This document shows, in pieces, positions 1-13,431 of a stretch of 64,000 nt of DNA. The stretch is from positions 3,038,001-3,102,000 of the forward strand of contig NW_025963556.1 in assembly GCF_910591885.1 (NCBI RefSeq). Direction: 5' to 3'. The DNA is from Bombus terrestris. Lineage: Eukaryota > Arthropoda > Insecta > Hymenoptera > Apidae. The position numbers were made by a program, and so were the translations under genes. Position 1 is the first letter of the stretch, and each line of letters starts with the position of its first letter. A model generated the notes under the pieces. That model was not told the origin of the DNA. It ran no database searches and was given only the letters and a program-made list of their open reading frames with translations.

Positions 1-1010
1 GACGTCATGTAGTATTACTTTATGACGTATGACGTCATGTAGTATTTCGTTATAACGTATGACGTTATGCAGTATTACGATATAACGTATGACGGTATGC
101 AGTATTACGTTATAACGTATGACGTTATGCAGTATTACGATATAACGTATGACGGTATGCAGTATTACGTTATAACGTATGACGTTATGCAGTATTACGT
201 TATAACGTATGACGTTATGTATTAGTACGATATAACGTATGACGTTATGCAGTATGAGGTTATAGCGTATGACGTCATGTAGTTTTGCGTTATAACGTAT
301 GACGTCATGTAGTATTACGATATAACGTACAACGTTATGCAGTATTAGGTTATAACGTATGACGTTATGGAGTATTACGTTATTACGTATGACGTCATGT
401 GGTATTACGTTATTACGAATAACGTTATATTGTGTTATTTTATAACGTATGACCTTATGTTGTATTACGTTATAACGTATAAAGGCATGTAGTATTACGT
501 TGTAACGTACGGCGTCATGTAGAATTACGTTATAACGTATTCCGTCATGTAGTATTACGTTATAACATATGACGTCATGTAGTATTACGATATAACGTAC
601 AACGTTATATAGAATTACGATATAACGCACAACGTTATGTCGTATTACGTTATAACTTATCATGTCATGTAGTATTACGTTATAACGTATGACGTTATGT
701 AGTATTACGTTATTACGAATAACGTTATATTGTGTAACTTTATAACGTATGACCTTACGTTGTATTACGTTATAACGTATAAAGACATGTAGTATTACGT
801 TATAACGTATGACGTCATGTGGTATTACGTTATTACGAATATCGTAATACTGTATTACTTTATGACGTATGACGTCATGTAGTGTTACGTTATAATGTAT
901 GACGTTATGTAGCATTACGGTATTACGAATAACGTTGTATTGTGTTACTTTATGACGTATGACGTTATGTAGTGTTACGTTATAACGTATGACGCCGTGT
1001 AGTATTACGT

Positions 1011-1020
1011 TATAAGTATA
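1011..1020 (+). other. 1-bp register slip, subtype a
   Basis: TATAAGTATA replaces the usual TATAACGTATG context, losing one base. It is followed by ACGTTATG. Confidence 0.93.
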
Positions 1021-1140
1021 ACGTTATGTAGTATCACGTTATAGCGTATGACGTCATGTAGTATTACGTTATTACGAATATCGTAATATTGTGTTACTTT
1101 ATGACGTATGACGTCATGTCATATTGATTTATGACGTATG

Positions 1141-1440
1141 ACGTCATGTAGTATTACTTTATGACGTATGACGTCATGTAGTATTACTTTATGACGTATG
1201 ACGTCATGTAGTATTACTTTATGACGTATGACGTCATGTAGTATTACTTTATGACGTATGACGTCATGTAGTATTACTTTATGACGTATGACGTCATGTA
1301 GTATTACTTTATGACGTATGACGTCATGTAGTATTACTTTATGACGTATGACGTCATGTAGTATTACTTTATGACGTATGACGTCATGTAGTATTACTTT
1401 ATGACGTATGACGTCATGTAGTATTACTTTATGACGTATG
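1141..1440 (+). repeat. Canonical run, 10 monomers
   Basis: These are perfect tandem copies of the A and B halves, following the register slip and the CATATTGA monomer. It is the shortest of seven paralogous runs at this position of the unit. Confidence 0.95.
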
Positions 1441-1598
1441 ACGTCATGTAGTATTTCGTTATAACGTATGACGTTATGCAGTATTACGATATAACGTATG
1501 ACGTTATGCGGTATTAGGTTATAACGTATGACGTTATGGAGTATTACGTTATAACGTATGACGTCATGTGGTATTACGTTATTACGAATAACGTTATA

Positions 1599-3647
1599 TT
1601 ATGTTACGTCATGTAGTATTACTTTATGACGTATGACGTCATGTAGTATTACTTTATGACGTATGACGTCATGTAGTATTACTTTATGACGTATGACGTC
1701 ATGTAGTATTACTTTATGACGTATGACGTCATGTAGTATTACTTTATGACGTATGACGTCATGTAGTATTACTTTATGACGTATGACGTCATGTAGTATT
1801 ACTTTATGACGTATGACGTCATGCAGTATTTCGTTATAACGTATGACGTTATGCAGTATTACGATATAACGTATGACGTTATGCAGTATTAGGATATAAC
1901 GTATGACGTCATGTAGTATTACTTTATGACGTATGACGTCATGTAGTATTACTTTATAACGTATGACGTCATGTAGTATTTCCTTATAACGTATGACGTT
2001 ATGTAGTATTACGATATAACGTATGACGTTATGCAGTACTACGTTATAACGTATGACGTTATGTAGTGTTACGTTATAACGTATGACGTTATGTATTAGA
2101 ACGATATAACGTATGACGTTATGCAGTATGAGGTTATAACGTATGACGTCATGTAGTTTTGCGTTATAACGTATGACGTCATGTAGTATTAGGTTATAAC
2201 GTATGCCGTCATGTAGTATTACGTTATAACATATTACGTCATGTAGTAATACGATATAACGTACAACGTTATATAGAATTACGATATAACGCACAACGTT
2301 ATGTCGTATTACGTTATAACGTACCATGTCATGTAGTATTCCGTTATTACGAATAACGTTATATTGTGTTACCTTATAACGTGTGACCTTTTGTTGTATT
2401 ACGTTATAACGTATAAAGACATGTAGTATTACGTTGTAACGTATGACGTCATGTAGTATTACTTTACGACGTATGACGTCATGTAGTATTATGTTATAAC
2501 ATATGCCGTCATGTAGTATTACGTTATAACATATGACGTCATGTAATATTACGATATAACGTACAGCGTTATATAGAATTACGATATAACGCACAACGTT
2601 ATGTCGTATTACGTTATACCGTATGACGTTATATTGTGTTACTTTATGACGTATGACATCATGTAGTATTACTTTATGACGTATGCCGTCATGTAGTATT
2701 ACGTTATAACATATGACGTCATGTAGTAATACGATATAACGTACAACGTTATATAGAATTACGATATAACGCACAACGTTATGTCGTATTACGTTATAAC
2801 GTATCATGTCATGTAGTATTACGTTATTACGAATAACGTTATATTGTGTTACCTTATAACGTGTGACCTTTTGTTGTATTACGTTATAACGTATAAAGAC
2901 ATGTAGTATTACGTTGTAACGTATGACGTCATGTAGTATTACTTTATGACGTATGACGTCATGTAGTATTATGTTATAACATATGCCGTCATGTAGTATT
3001 ACGTTATAACATATGACGTCATGTAATATTACGATATAACGTACAGCGTTATATAGAATTACGATATAACGCACAACGTTATGTCGTATTACGTTATACC
3101 GTATGACGTTATATTGTGTTACTTTATGACGTATGACGTCATGTAGTATTACTTTATGACGTATGCCGTCATTTAGTATTACGTTATAACATATGACGTC
3201 ATGTAGTAATACGATATAACGTACAACGTTATATAGAATTACGATATATCGCACAACGTTATGTCGTATTACGTTATAACGTATCATGTCATGTAGTATT
3301 ACGTTATAACGAATGACGTTATGGAGTATTACGATATAACGTACAACGTTATGCAGTATTAGGTTATAACGTATGACGTTATGGAGTATTACGTTATTAC
3401 GTATGACGTCATGTGGTATTACGTTATTACGAATAACGTTATATTGTGTTATTTTATAACGTATGACCTTATGTTGTATTACGTTATAACGTATAAAGGC
3501 ATGTAGTATTACGTTGTAACGTACGGCGTCATGTAGAATTACGTTATAACATATGACGTCATGTAGTAATACGATATAACGTACAACGTTATATAGAATT
3601 ACGATATATCGCACAACGTTATGTCGTATTACGTTATAACGTATCAT
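1599..3647 (-). other. Long open frame, judged not a gene (example)
   Basis: This is the longest ATG-to-stop frame, 682 codons on the minus strand. It is a degenerate decapeptide repeat (VIRHKVILHD in canonical monomers; IRYNV, IRYIV and LHNVI variants elsewhere). In the canonical monomer the other two minus frames and all three plus frames have a stop, so openness in one frame follows from a 30-bp period. Its ATG (plus-strand GTATCAT) and stop (TTATATTATG) lie in boundary modules, and similar frames fill most other units. Changes between monomers are mostly amino-acid changing (CAT/TAT, AAA/AAC/ATC, GAC/AAC), with no third-position bias. No signal peptide, splice site or known domain is seen. 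Confidence 0.85.
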
Positions 3648-3803
3648 GTCATGTAGTATTACGTTATAACGAATGACGTTATGGAGTATTACGATATAAC
3701 GTACAACGTTATGCAGTATTAGGTTATAACGTATGACGTTATGGAGTATTACGTTATTACGTATGACGTCATGTGGTATTACGTTATTACGAATAACGTT
3801 ATA
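1599..3803 (+). repeat. Higher-order unit, 2205 bp
   Basis: The unit opens at a half-unit (A-A) junction, then has about 7 canonical monomers. Two complete 480-bp blocks follow (about 2191-2670 and 2671-3150) and part of a third. Its right end holds a local 360-bp duplication: about 3181-3450 is repeated at 3541-3810. The first copy of that duplication reads TTATATTGTG and the second TTATATTATG, the boundary form. Confidence 0.88.
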
Positions 3804-4924
3804 TTATGTTACTTTATGACATATGACGTCATGTAGTATTACTTTATGACGTATGACGTCATGTAGGATTACTTTATGACGTATGACGTCATGTAGTATT
3901 ACTTTATGACGTATGACGTCATGTAGTATTATGTTATAACATATGCCGTCATGTAGTATTTCGTTATAACGTATGACGTTATGCAGTATTACGATATAAC
4001 GTATGACGGTATGCAGTATTACGTTATAACGTATGACGTTATGCAGTATTACGATATAACGTATGACGGTATGCAGTATTACGTTATAACGTATGACGTT
4101 ATGCAGTATTACGTTATAACGTATGACGTTATGTATTAGTACGATATAACGTATGACGTTATGCAGTATGAGGTTATAGCGTATGACGTCATGTAGTTTT
4201 GCGTTATAACGTATGACGTCATGTAGTATTACGATATAACGTACAACGTTATGCAGTATTAGGTTATAACGTATGACGTTATGGAGTATTACGTTATTAC
4301 GTATGACGTCATGTGGTATTACGTTATTACGAATAACGTTATATTGTGTTATTTTATAACGTATGACCTTATGTTGTATTACGTTATAACGTATAAAGGC
4401 ATGTAGTATTACGTTGTAACGTACGGCGTCATGTAGAATTACGTTATAACGTATTCCGTCATGTAGTATTACGTTATAACATATGACGTCATGTAGTATT
4501 ACGATATAACGTCTAACGTTATATAGAATTACGATATAACGCACAACGTTATGTCGTATTACGTTATAACTTATCATGTCATGTAGTATTACGTTATAAC
4601 GTATGACGTTATGTAGTATTACGTTATTACGAATAACGTTATATTGTGTAACTTTATAACGTATGACCTTACGTTGTATTACGTTATAACGTATAAAGAC
4701 ATGTAGTATTACGTTATAACGTATGACGTCATGTGGTATTACGTTATTACGAATATCGTAATACTGTATTACTTTATGACGTATGACGTCATGTAGTGTT
4801 ACGTTATAATGTATGACGTTATGTAGCATTACGGTATTACGAATAACGTTGTATTGTGTTACTTTATGACGTATGACGTTATGTAGTGTTACGTTATAAC
4901 GTATGACGCCGTGTAGTATTACGT

Positions 4925-4934
4925 TATAAGTATA
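4925..4934 (+). other. 1-bp register slip, subtype a
   Basis: Same TATAAGTATA deletion, followed by ACGTTATG. It lies 3914 bp (261 halves minus 1) after the previous copy. Confidence 0.93.
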
Positions 4935-5049
4935 ACGTTATGTAGTATCACGTTATAGCGTATGACGTCATGTAGTATTACGTTATTACGAATATCGTAA
5001 TATTGTGTTACTTTATGACGTATGACGTCATGTCATATTGCTTTATGAC

Positions 5050-5449
5050 GTATGACGTCATGTAGTATTACTTTATGACGTATGACGTCATGTAGTATTA
5101 CTTTATGACGTATGACGTCATGTAGTATTACTTTATGACGTATGACGTCATGTAGTATTACTTTATGACGTATGACGTCATGTAGTATTACTTTATGACG
5201 TATGACGTCATGTAGTATTACTTTATGACGTATGACGTCATGTAGTATTACTTTATGACGTATGACGTCATGTAGTATTACTTTATGACGTATGACGTCA
5301 TGTAGTATTACTTTATGACGTATGACGTCATGTAGTATTACTTTATGACGTAAGACGTCATGTAGTATTACTTTATGACGTATGACGTCATGTAGGATTA
5401 CTTTATGACGTATGACGTCATGTAGTATTACTTTATGACGTATGACGTC
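5050..5449 (+). repeat. Canonical run, about 14 monomers
   Basis: It is uniform except for single substitutions at about 5352 (TAAGACG) and 5393 (TAGGATT). TAGGATT recurs near 7869 in the next unit, showing common descent. Confidence 0.93.
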
Positions 5450-6210
5450 ATGTAGTATTTCGTTATAACGTATGACGTTATGCAGTATTACGATATAACG
5501 TATGACGTTATGCGGTATTAGGTTATAACGTATGACGTTATGGAGTATTACGTTATAACGTATGACGTCATGTGGTATTACGTTATTACGAATAACGTTA
5601 TATTATGTTACGTCATGTAGTATTACTTTATGACGTATGACGTCATGTAGTATTACTTTATGACGTATGACGTCATGTAGTATTACTTTATGACGTATGA
5701 CGTCATGTAGTATTACTTTATGACGTATGACGTCATGTAGTATTACTTTATGACGTATGACGTCATGTAGTATTACTTTATGACGTATGACGTCATGTAG
5801 TATTACTTTATGACGTATGACGTCATGTAGTATTACTTTATGACGTATGACGTCATGCAGTATTTCGTTATAACGTATGACGTTATGCAGTATTACGATA
5901 TAACGTATGACGTTATGCAGTATTAGGATATAACGTATGACGTCATGTAGTATTACTTTATGACGTATGACGTCATGTAGTATTACGTTATAACGTATGA
6001 CGTCATGTAGTATTTCCTTATAACGTATGACGTTATGTAGTATTACGATATAACGTATGACGTTATGCAGTACTACGTTATAACGTATGACGTTATGTAG
6101 TGTTACGTTATAACGTATGACGTTATGTATTAGTACGATATAACGTATGACGTTATGCAGTATGAGGTTATAACGTATGACGTCATGTAGTTTTGCGTTA
6201 TAACGTATGA

Positions 6211-7170
6211 CGTCATGTAGTATTAGGTTATAACGTATGCCGTCATGTAGTATTACGTTATAACATATGACGTCATGTAGTAATACGATATAACGTACAA
6301 CGTTATATAGAATTACGATATGACGCACAACGTTATGTCGTATTACGTTATAACGTATCATGTCATGTAGTATTACGTTATTACGAATAACGTTATATTG
6401 TGTTACCTTATAACGTGTGACCTTTTGTTGTATTACGTTATAACGTATAAAGACATGTAGTATTACGTTGTAACGTATGACGTCATGTAGTATTACTTTA
6501 TGACGTATGACGTCATGTAGTATTATGTTATAACATATGCCGTCATGTAGTATTACGTTATAACATATGACGTCATGTAATATTACGATATAACGTACAG
6601 CGTTATATAGAATTACGATATAACGCACAACGTTATGTCGTATTACGTTATACCGTATGACGTTATATTGTGTTACTTTATGACGTATGACATCATGTAG
6701 TATTACTTTATGACGTATGCCGTCATGTAGTATTACGTTATAACATATGACGTCATGTAGTAATACGATATAACGTACAACGTTATATAGAATTACGATA
6801 TAACGCACAACGTTATGTCGTATTACGTTATAACGTATCATGTCATGTAGTATTACGTTATTACGAATAACGTTATATTGTGTTACCTTATAACGTGTGA
6901 CCTTTTGTTGTATTACGTTATAACGTATAAAGACATGTAGTATTACGTTGTAACGTATGACGTCATGTAGTATTACTTTATGACGTATGACGTCATGTAG
7001 TATTATGTTATAACATATGCCGTCATGTAGTATTACGTTATAACATATGACGTCATGTAATATTACGATATAACGTACAGCGTTATATAGAATTACGATA
7101 TAACGCACAACGTTATGTCGTATTACGTTATACCGTATGACGTTATATTGTGTTACTTTATGACGTATGA
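6211..7170 (+). repeat. Tandem 480-bp (16-monomer) blocks
   Basis: Anchors (GCCGTCATGTAG) at about 6240 and 6720, and the variant GCCGTCATTTAG at 7200, are spaced 480 bp apart. Within each block the order of variants is the same: GTAATACG, ATATAGAATT, GTATCATGTC, TTTTGTTG, AAAGACATG. Equivalent pairs lie near 2191-3150, 8671-9630, 15700-16660 and 28540-29500. Confidence 0.9.
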
Positions 7171-7458
7171 CGTCATGTAGTATTACTTTATGACGTATGC
7201 CGTCATTTAGTATTACGTTATAACATATGACGTCATGTAGTAATACGATATAACGTACAACGTTATATAGAATTACGATATATCGCACAACGTTATGTCG
7301 TATTACGTTATAACGTATCATGTCATGTAGTATTACGTTATAACGAATGACGTTATGGAGTATTACGTTATAACGTATGACGCCATGTGGTATTACGTTA
7401 TTACGAATATCGTAATATTGTGTTACTTTATGACGTATGACGTCATGTCATATTGCTT

Positions 7459-7920
7459 TATGACGTATGACGTCATGTAGTATTACTTTATGACGTATGA
7501 CGTCATGTAGTATTACTTTATGACGTATGACGTCATGTAGTATTACTTTATGACGTATGACGTCATGTAGTATTACTTTATGACGTATGACGTCATGTAG
7601 TATTACTTTATGACGTATGACGTCATGTAGTATTACTTTATGACGTATGACGTCATGTAGTATTACTTTATGACGTATGACGTCATGTAGTATTACTTTA
7701 TGACGTATGACGTCATGTAGTATTACTTTATGACGTATGACGTCATGTAGTATTACTTTATGACGTATGACGTCATGTAGTATTACTTTATGACGTATGA
7801 CGTCATGTAGTATTACTTTATGACGTATGACGTCATGTAGTATTACTTTATGACGTATGACGTCATGTAGGATTACTTTATGACGTATGACGTCATGTAG
7901 TATTACTTTATGACGTATGA
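7459..7920 (+). repeat. Canonical run, about 15 monomers
   Basis: It is paralogous to the run at 5050 and shares the TAGGATT substitution two monomers before its right end. It is two monomers longer, judged by the change in offset from 2415 to 2475 bp. Confidence 0.93.
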
Positions 7921-8077
7921 CGTCATGTAGTATTTCGTTATAACGTATGACGTTATGCAGTATTACGATATAACGTATGACGTTATGCGGTATTAGGTTA
8001 TAACGTATGACGTTATGGAGTATTACGTTATAACGTATGACGTCATGTGGTATTACGTTATTACGAATAACGTTATA

Positions 8078-9892
8078 TTATGTTACGTCATGTAGTATTA
8101 CTTTATGACGTATGACGTCATGTAGTATTACTTTATGACGTATGACGTCATGTAGTATTACTTTATGACGTATGACGTCATGTAGTATTACTTTATGACG
8201 TATGACGTCATGTAGTATTACTTTATGACGTATGACGTCATGTAGTATTACTTTATGACGTATGACGTCATGTAGTATTACTTTATGACGTATGACGTCA
8301 TGTAGTATTACTTTATGACGTATGACGTCATGTAGTATTACTTTATGACGTATGACGTCATGCAGTATTTCGTTATAACGTATGACGTTATGCAGTATTA
8401 GGATATAACGTATGACGTCATGTAGTATTACTTTATGACGTATGACGTCATGTAGTATTACTTTATAACGTATGACGTCATGTAGTATTTCCTTATAACG
8501 TATGACGTTATGTAGTATTACGATATAACGTATGACGTTATGCAGTACTACGTTATAACGTATGACGTTATGTAGTGTTACGTTATAACGTATGACGTTA
8601 TGTATTAGTACGATATAACGTATGACGTTATGCAGTATGAGGTTATAACGTATGACGTCATGTAGTTTTGCGTTATAACGTATGACGTCATGTAGTATTA
8701 GGTTATAACGTATGCCGTCATGTAGTATTACGTTATAACATATGACGTCATGTAGTAATACGATATAACGTACAACGTTATATAGAATTACGATATGACG
8801 CACAACGTTATGTCGTATTACGTTATAACGTATCATGTCATGTAGTATTACGTTATTACGAATAACGTTATATTGTGTTACCTTATAACGTGTGACCTTT
8901 TGTTGTATTACGTTATAACGTATAAAGACATGTAGTATTACGTTGTAACGTATGACGTCATGTAGTATTACTTTATGACGTATGACGTCATGTAGTATTA
9001 TGTTATAACATATGCCGTCATGTAGTATTACGTTATAACATATGACGTCATGTAATATTACGATATAACGTACAGCGTTATATAGAATTACGATATAACG
9101 CATAACGTTATGTCGTATTACGTTATACCGTATGACGTTATATTGTGTTACTTTATGACGTATGACATCATGTAGTATTACTTTATGACGTATGCCGTCA
9201 TGTAGTATTACGTTATAACATATGACGTCATGTAGTAATACGATATAACGTACAACGTTATACAGAATTACGATATAACGCACAAAGTTATGTCGTATTA
9301 CGTTATAACGTATCATGTCATGTAGTATTACGTTATTACGAATAACGTTATATTGTGTTACCTTATAACGTGTGACCTTTTGTTGTATTACGTTATAACG
9401 TATAAAGACATGTAGTATTACGTTGTAACGTATGACGTCATGTAGTATTACTTTATGACGTATGACGTCATGTAGTATTATGTTATAACATATGCCGTCA
9501 TGTAGTATTACGTTATAACATATGACGTCATGTAATATTACGATATAACGTACAGCGTTATATAGAATTACGATATAACGCACAACGTTATGTCGTATTA
9601 CGTTATACCGTATGACGTTATATTGTGTTACTTTATGACGTATGACGTCATGTAGTATTACTTTATGACGTATGCCGTCATTTAGTATTACGTTATAACA
9701 TATGACGTCATGTAGTAATACGATATAACGTACAACGTTATATAGAATTACGATATATCGCACAACGTTATGTCGTATTACGTTATAACGTATCATGTCA
9801 TGTAGTATTACGTTATAACGAATGACGTTATGGAGTATTACGTTATAACGTATGACGCCATGTGGTATTACGTTATTACGAATAACGTTATA
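8078..9892 (+). repeat. Higher-order unit, 1815 bp
   Basis: The unit starts at an A-A half-unit junction with about 9 canonical monomers (8086-8360). The 480-bp block is repeated with anchors at 8701, 9181 and 9661. It equals the left 1.8 kb of the unit at 5603 with scattered substitutions, and lacks that unit's second canonical run. Confidence 0.9.
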
Positions 9893-11122
9893 TTATGTTA
9901 CTTTATGACATATGACGTCATGTAGTATTACTTTATGACGTATGACGTCATGTAGTATTACTTTATGACGTATGACGTCATGTAGTATTACTTTATGACG
10001 TATGACGTCATGTAGTATTAGTTTATGACGTATGACGTCATGTAGTATTTCGTTATAACGTATGACGTTATGCAGTATTACGATATAACGTATGACGGTA
10101 TGCAGTATTACGTTATAACGTATGACGTTATGCAGTATTACGATATAACGTATGACGGTATGCAGTATTACGTTATAACGTATGACGTTATGCAGTATTA
10201 CGTTATAACGTATGACGTTATGTATTAGTACGATATAACGTATGACGTTATGCAGTATGAGGTTATAGCGTATGACGTCATGTAGTTTTGCGTTATAACG
10301 TATGACGTCATGTAGTATTACGATATAACGTATGACGTTATGCAGTATGAGGTTATAACGTATGACGTCATGTAGTTTTGCGTTATAACGTATGACGTCA
10401 TGTAGTATTAGGTTATAACGTATGCCGTCATGTAGTATTACGTTATAACATATGACGTCATGTAGTAATACGATATAACGTACAACGTTATATAGAATTA
10501 CGATATAACGCACAACGTTATGTCGTATTACGTTATAACGTATCATGTCATGTAGTATTACGTTTTTACGAATAACGTTATATTGTGTTACCTTATAACG
10601 TGTGACCTTTTGTTGTATTACGTTATAACGTATAAAGACATGTAGTATTACGTTGTAACGTATGACGTCATGTAGTATTACTTTATGACGTATGACGTCA
10701 TGTAGTATTATGTTATAACATATGCCGTCATGTAGTATTACGTTATAACATATGACGTCATGTAATATTACGATATAACGTACAGCGTTATATAGAATTA
10801 CGATATAACGCACAACGTTATGTCGTATTACGTTATACCGTATGACGTTATATTGTGTTACTTTATGACGTATGGCGTCATGTAGTATTACTTTATGACG
10901 TATGCCGTCATGTAGTATTACGTTATAATATATGACGTCATGTAGTAATACGATATAACGTACAACGTTATATAGAATTACGATATAACGCACAACGTTA
11001 TGTCGTATTACGTTATAACGTATCATGTCATGTAGTATTACGTTATAACGAATGACGTTATGGAGTATTACGTTATAACGTATGACGCCATGTGGTATTA
11101 CGTTATTACGAATAACGTTATA
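9893..11122 (+). repeat. Short unit opening super-unit I, 1230 bp
   Basis: This is the first of four related short units (9893, 22490, 46394, 54403). All share the otherwise rare variant TATAATATATG (here about 10924-10934), which marks the start of a super-unit. From about 10325 onward it aligns to 23132 onward at an offset of 12807 bp. Confidence 0.9.
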
Positions 11123-11130
11123 TTATGTTA

Positions 11131-11490
11131 CTTTATGACTTATGACGTCATGTAGTATTACTTTATGACGTATGACGTCATGTAGTATTACTTTATGACG
11201 TATGACGTCATGTAGTATTACTTTATGACGTATGACGTCATGTAGTATTACTTTATGACGTATGACGTCATGTAGTATTACTTTATGACGTATGACGTCA
11301 TGTAGTATTACTTTATGACGTATGACGTCATGTAGTATTACTTTATGACGTATGACGTCATGTAGTATTACTTTATGACGTATGACGTCATGTAGTATTA
11401 CTTTATGACGTATGACGTCATGTAGTATTACTTTATGACGTATGACGTCATGTAGCATTACTTTATGACGTATGACGTCATGTAGTATTT
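11131..11490 (+). repeat. Canonical run, about 12 monomers
   Basis: It opens the 2309-bp unit. The penultimate monomer carries GTAGCATT (about 11453), a variant at the same place in the copies at 24260, 47715, 55724 and 63492. Confidence 0.93.
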
Positions 11491-12363
11491 CGTTATAACG
11501 TATGACGTTATGCAGTATTACGATATAACGTATGACGTTATGCAGTATTAGGTTATAACGTATGACGTCATGTAGTATTACTTTATGACGTATGACGTCA
11601 TGTAGTATTACTTTATGACGTATGACGTCATGTAGTATTACTTTATGACGTATGACGTCATGTAGTATTTCGTTTTAACGTACAACGTTATATAGAATTA
11701 CGATATAACGCACAACGTTATGTCGTATTACGTTATAACTTATCATGTCATGTAGTATTACGTTATAACGTATGACGTTATGTAGTATTACGTTATTACG
11801 AATAACGTTATATTGTGTAACTTTATAACGTATGACCTTATGTTGTATTACGTTATAACGTATAAAGACATGTAGTATTACGTTATAACGTATGACGTCA
11901 TGTGGTATTACGTTATTACGAATATCGTAATATTGTATTACTTTATGACGTATGACGTCATGTAGTATTACTATATGACGTATGACGTCATGTAGTATTA
12001 CTATATGACGTATGACGTCATGTAGTATTACTATATGACGTATGACGTCATGTAGTATTAGGTTATAACGTATGAAGTTATGTATTATTACGATATAACG
12101 TATGACGTTAAGCAGTATTAGGTTATAACGTATGACGTTATGTAGTATTAGGTTATAACGTATGGCGTTATGTAGTATTACGATATAACGTATGACGTTA
12201 TGCACTACTACGTTATAACGTATGACGTTATGTAGTGTTACGTTATAATGTATGACGTTATGTAGCATTACGGTATTTCGAACAACGTTGTATTGTGTTA
12301 CTTTATAACGTATGACGTTATGTAGTGTTACGTTATAACGTATGACGCCGTGTAGTATTACGT

Positions 12364-12373
12364 TATAAGTATA
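12364..12373 (+). other. 1-bp register slip, subtype b
   Basis: Same deletion, followed by ACATTATG (G to A change in the next ACGT). Spacing from the previous copy is 7439 bp. Confidence 0.93.
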
Positions 12374-13431
12374 ACATTATGTAGTATCACGTTATAGCGT
12401 ATGACGTCATGTAGTATTACGTTATTACGAATATCGTAATATTGTGTTACTTTATGACGTATGACGTCATGTAATATTGCTTTATGACGTATGACGTCAT
12501 GTAGTATTTCCTTATAACGTATGACGTTATGTAGTATTACGATATAACGTATGACGTTATGCAGTACTACGTTATAACGTATGACGTTATGTAGTGTTAC
12601 GTTATAACGTATGACGTTATGTATTAGTACGATATAACGTATGACGTTATGCAGTATGAGGTTATAACGTATGACGTCATGTAGTTTTGCGTTATAACGT
12701 ATGACGTCATGTAGTATTAGGTTATAACGTATGCCGTCATGTAGTATTACGTTATAACATATGACGTCATGTAGTAATACGATATAACGTACAACGTTAT
12801 ATAGAATTACGATGTAACGCACAACGTTATGTCGTATTACGTTATAACGTATCATGTCATGTAGTATTACGTTATTACGAATAACGTTATATTGTGTTAC
12901 CTTATAACGTGTGACCTTTTGTTGTATTACGTTATAACGTATAAAGACATGTAGTATTACGTTGTAACGTATGACGTCATGTAGTATTACTTTATGACGT
13001 ATGACGTCATGTAGTATTATGCTATAACATATGCCGTCATGTAGTAGTACGTTATAACATATGACGTCATGTAATATTACGATATAACGTACAGCGTTAT
13101 ATAGAATTACGATATAACGCACAACGTTATGTCGTATTACGTTATACCGTATGACGTTATATTGTGTTACTTTATGACGTATGACGTCATGTAGTATTAC
13201 TTTATGACGTATGCCGTAATGTAGTATTACGTTATAACATATGACGTCATGTAGTAATACGATATAACGTACAACGTTATATAGAATTACGATATATCGC
13301 ACAACGTTATGTCGTATTACGTTATAACGTATCATGTCATGTAGTATTACGTTATAACGAATGACGTTATGGAGTATTACGTTATAACGTATGACGCCAT
13401 GTGGTATTACGTTATTACGAATAACATTATA

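Larger units (their letters stand above)
1..1598 (+). repeat. Higher-order unit, left-truncated by the window edge
   Basis: Bases from about 45 to 1130 match about 3959-5044 at an offset of 3914 bp, so this is the right part of a unit like the one at 3804. It contains the 1-bp register slip at 1011-1020, a canonical run at 1141-1440, and a boundary module ending near 1600. No gene is seen. Confidence 0.9.
3804..5602 (+). repeat. Higher-order unit, 1799 bp, with register slip
   Basis: The left part (about 3804-4829) is the same diverged segment found at 16882, 30559, 35028 and 40696. The 1-bp slip at 4925-4934 explains why the length is 1800 minus 1. It is followed by the CATATTGC variant monomer, a canonical run of about 14, and the boundary module. 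Confidence 0.9.
5603..8077 (+). repeat. Higher-order unit, 2475 bp
   Basis: An A-A half-unit junction opens it, followed by about 8 canonical monomers and two full 480-bp blocks (anchors at 6241, 6721 and 7201). After an internal boundary-like module near 7330-7420 comes a second canonical run of about 15 (7459-7920). It is closely related to the units at 1599 and 8078. Confidence 0.9.
11123..13431 (+). repeat. Higher-order unit, 2309 bp, with register slip
   Basis: It has about 12 canonical monomers (11131-11490), then a diverged segment with three tandem CTATATGAC-type monomers (11971-12060), then the slip at 12364-12373. The same 2309-bp unit recurs at 23930 and 47384, and as 2369 bp at 55393. 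Confidence 0.92.

Noticed and set aside
1141..1440. CRISPR array, because of regular roughly 30-bp repeats
   Set aside because: There are no unique spacers: repeat follows repeat directly, and no cas genes are present.
1546..1557. TATA boxes or promoters in the many TTATAA and GATATAAC motifs
   Set aside because: They are part of the repeat lattice, occur throughout the array and have no downstream gene.
1501..1560. TTAGG as an arthropod-type telomere repeat
   Set aside because: It occurs only as isolated single pentamers within variant monomers (GTATTAGGTTATAACG), never in tandem.
8078..9892. Units at 8078, 15067 and 27904 as one unit type because all are 1815 bp
   Set aside because: The right parts agree, but the left part of 8078 is a canonical run while 15067 and 27904 start with CTTTATCACG and diverged monomers. 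The equal length with 8078 may be coincidence on the 15-bp lattice.
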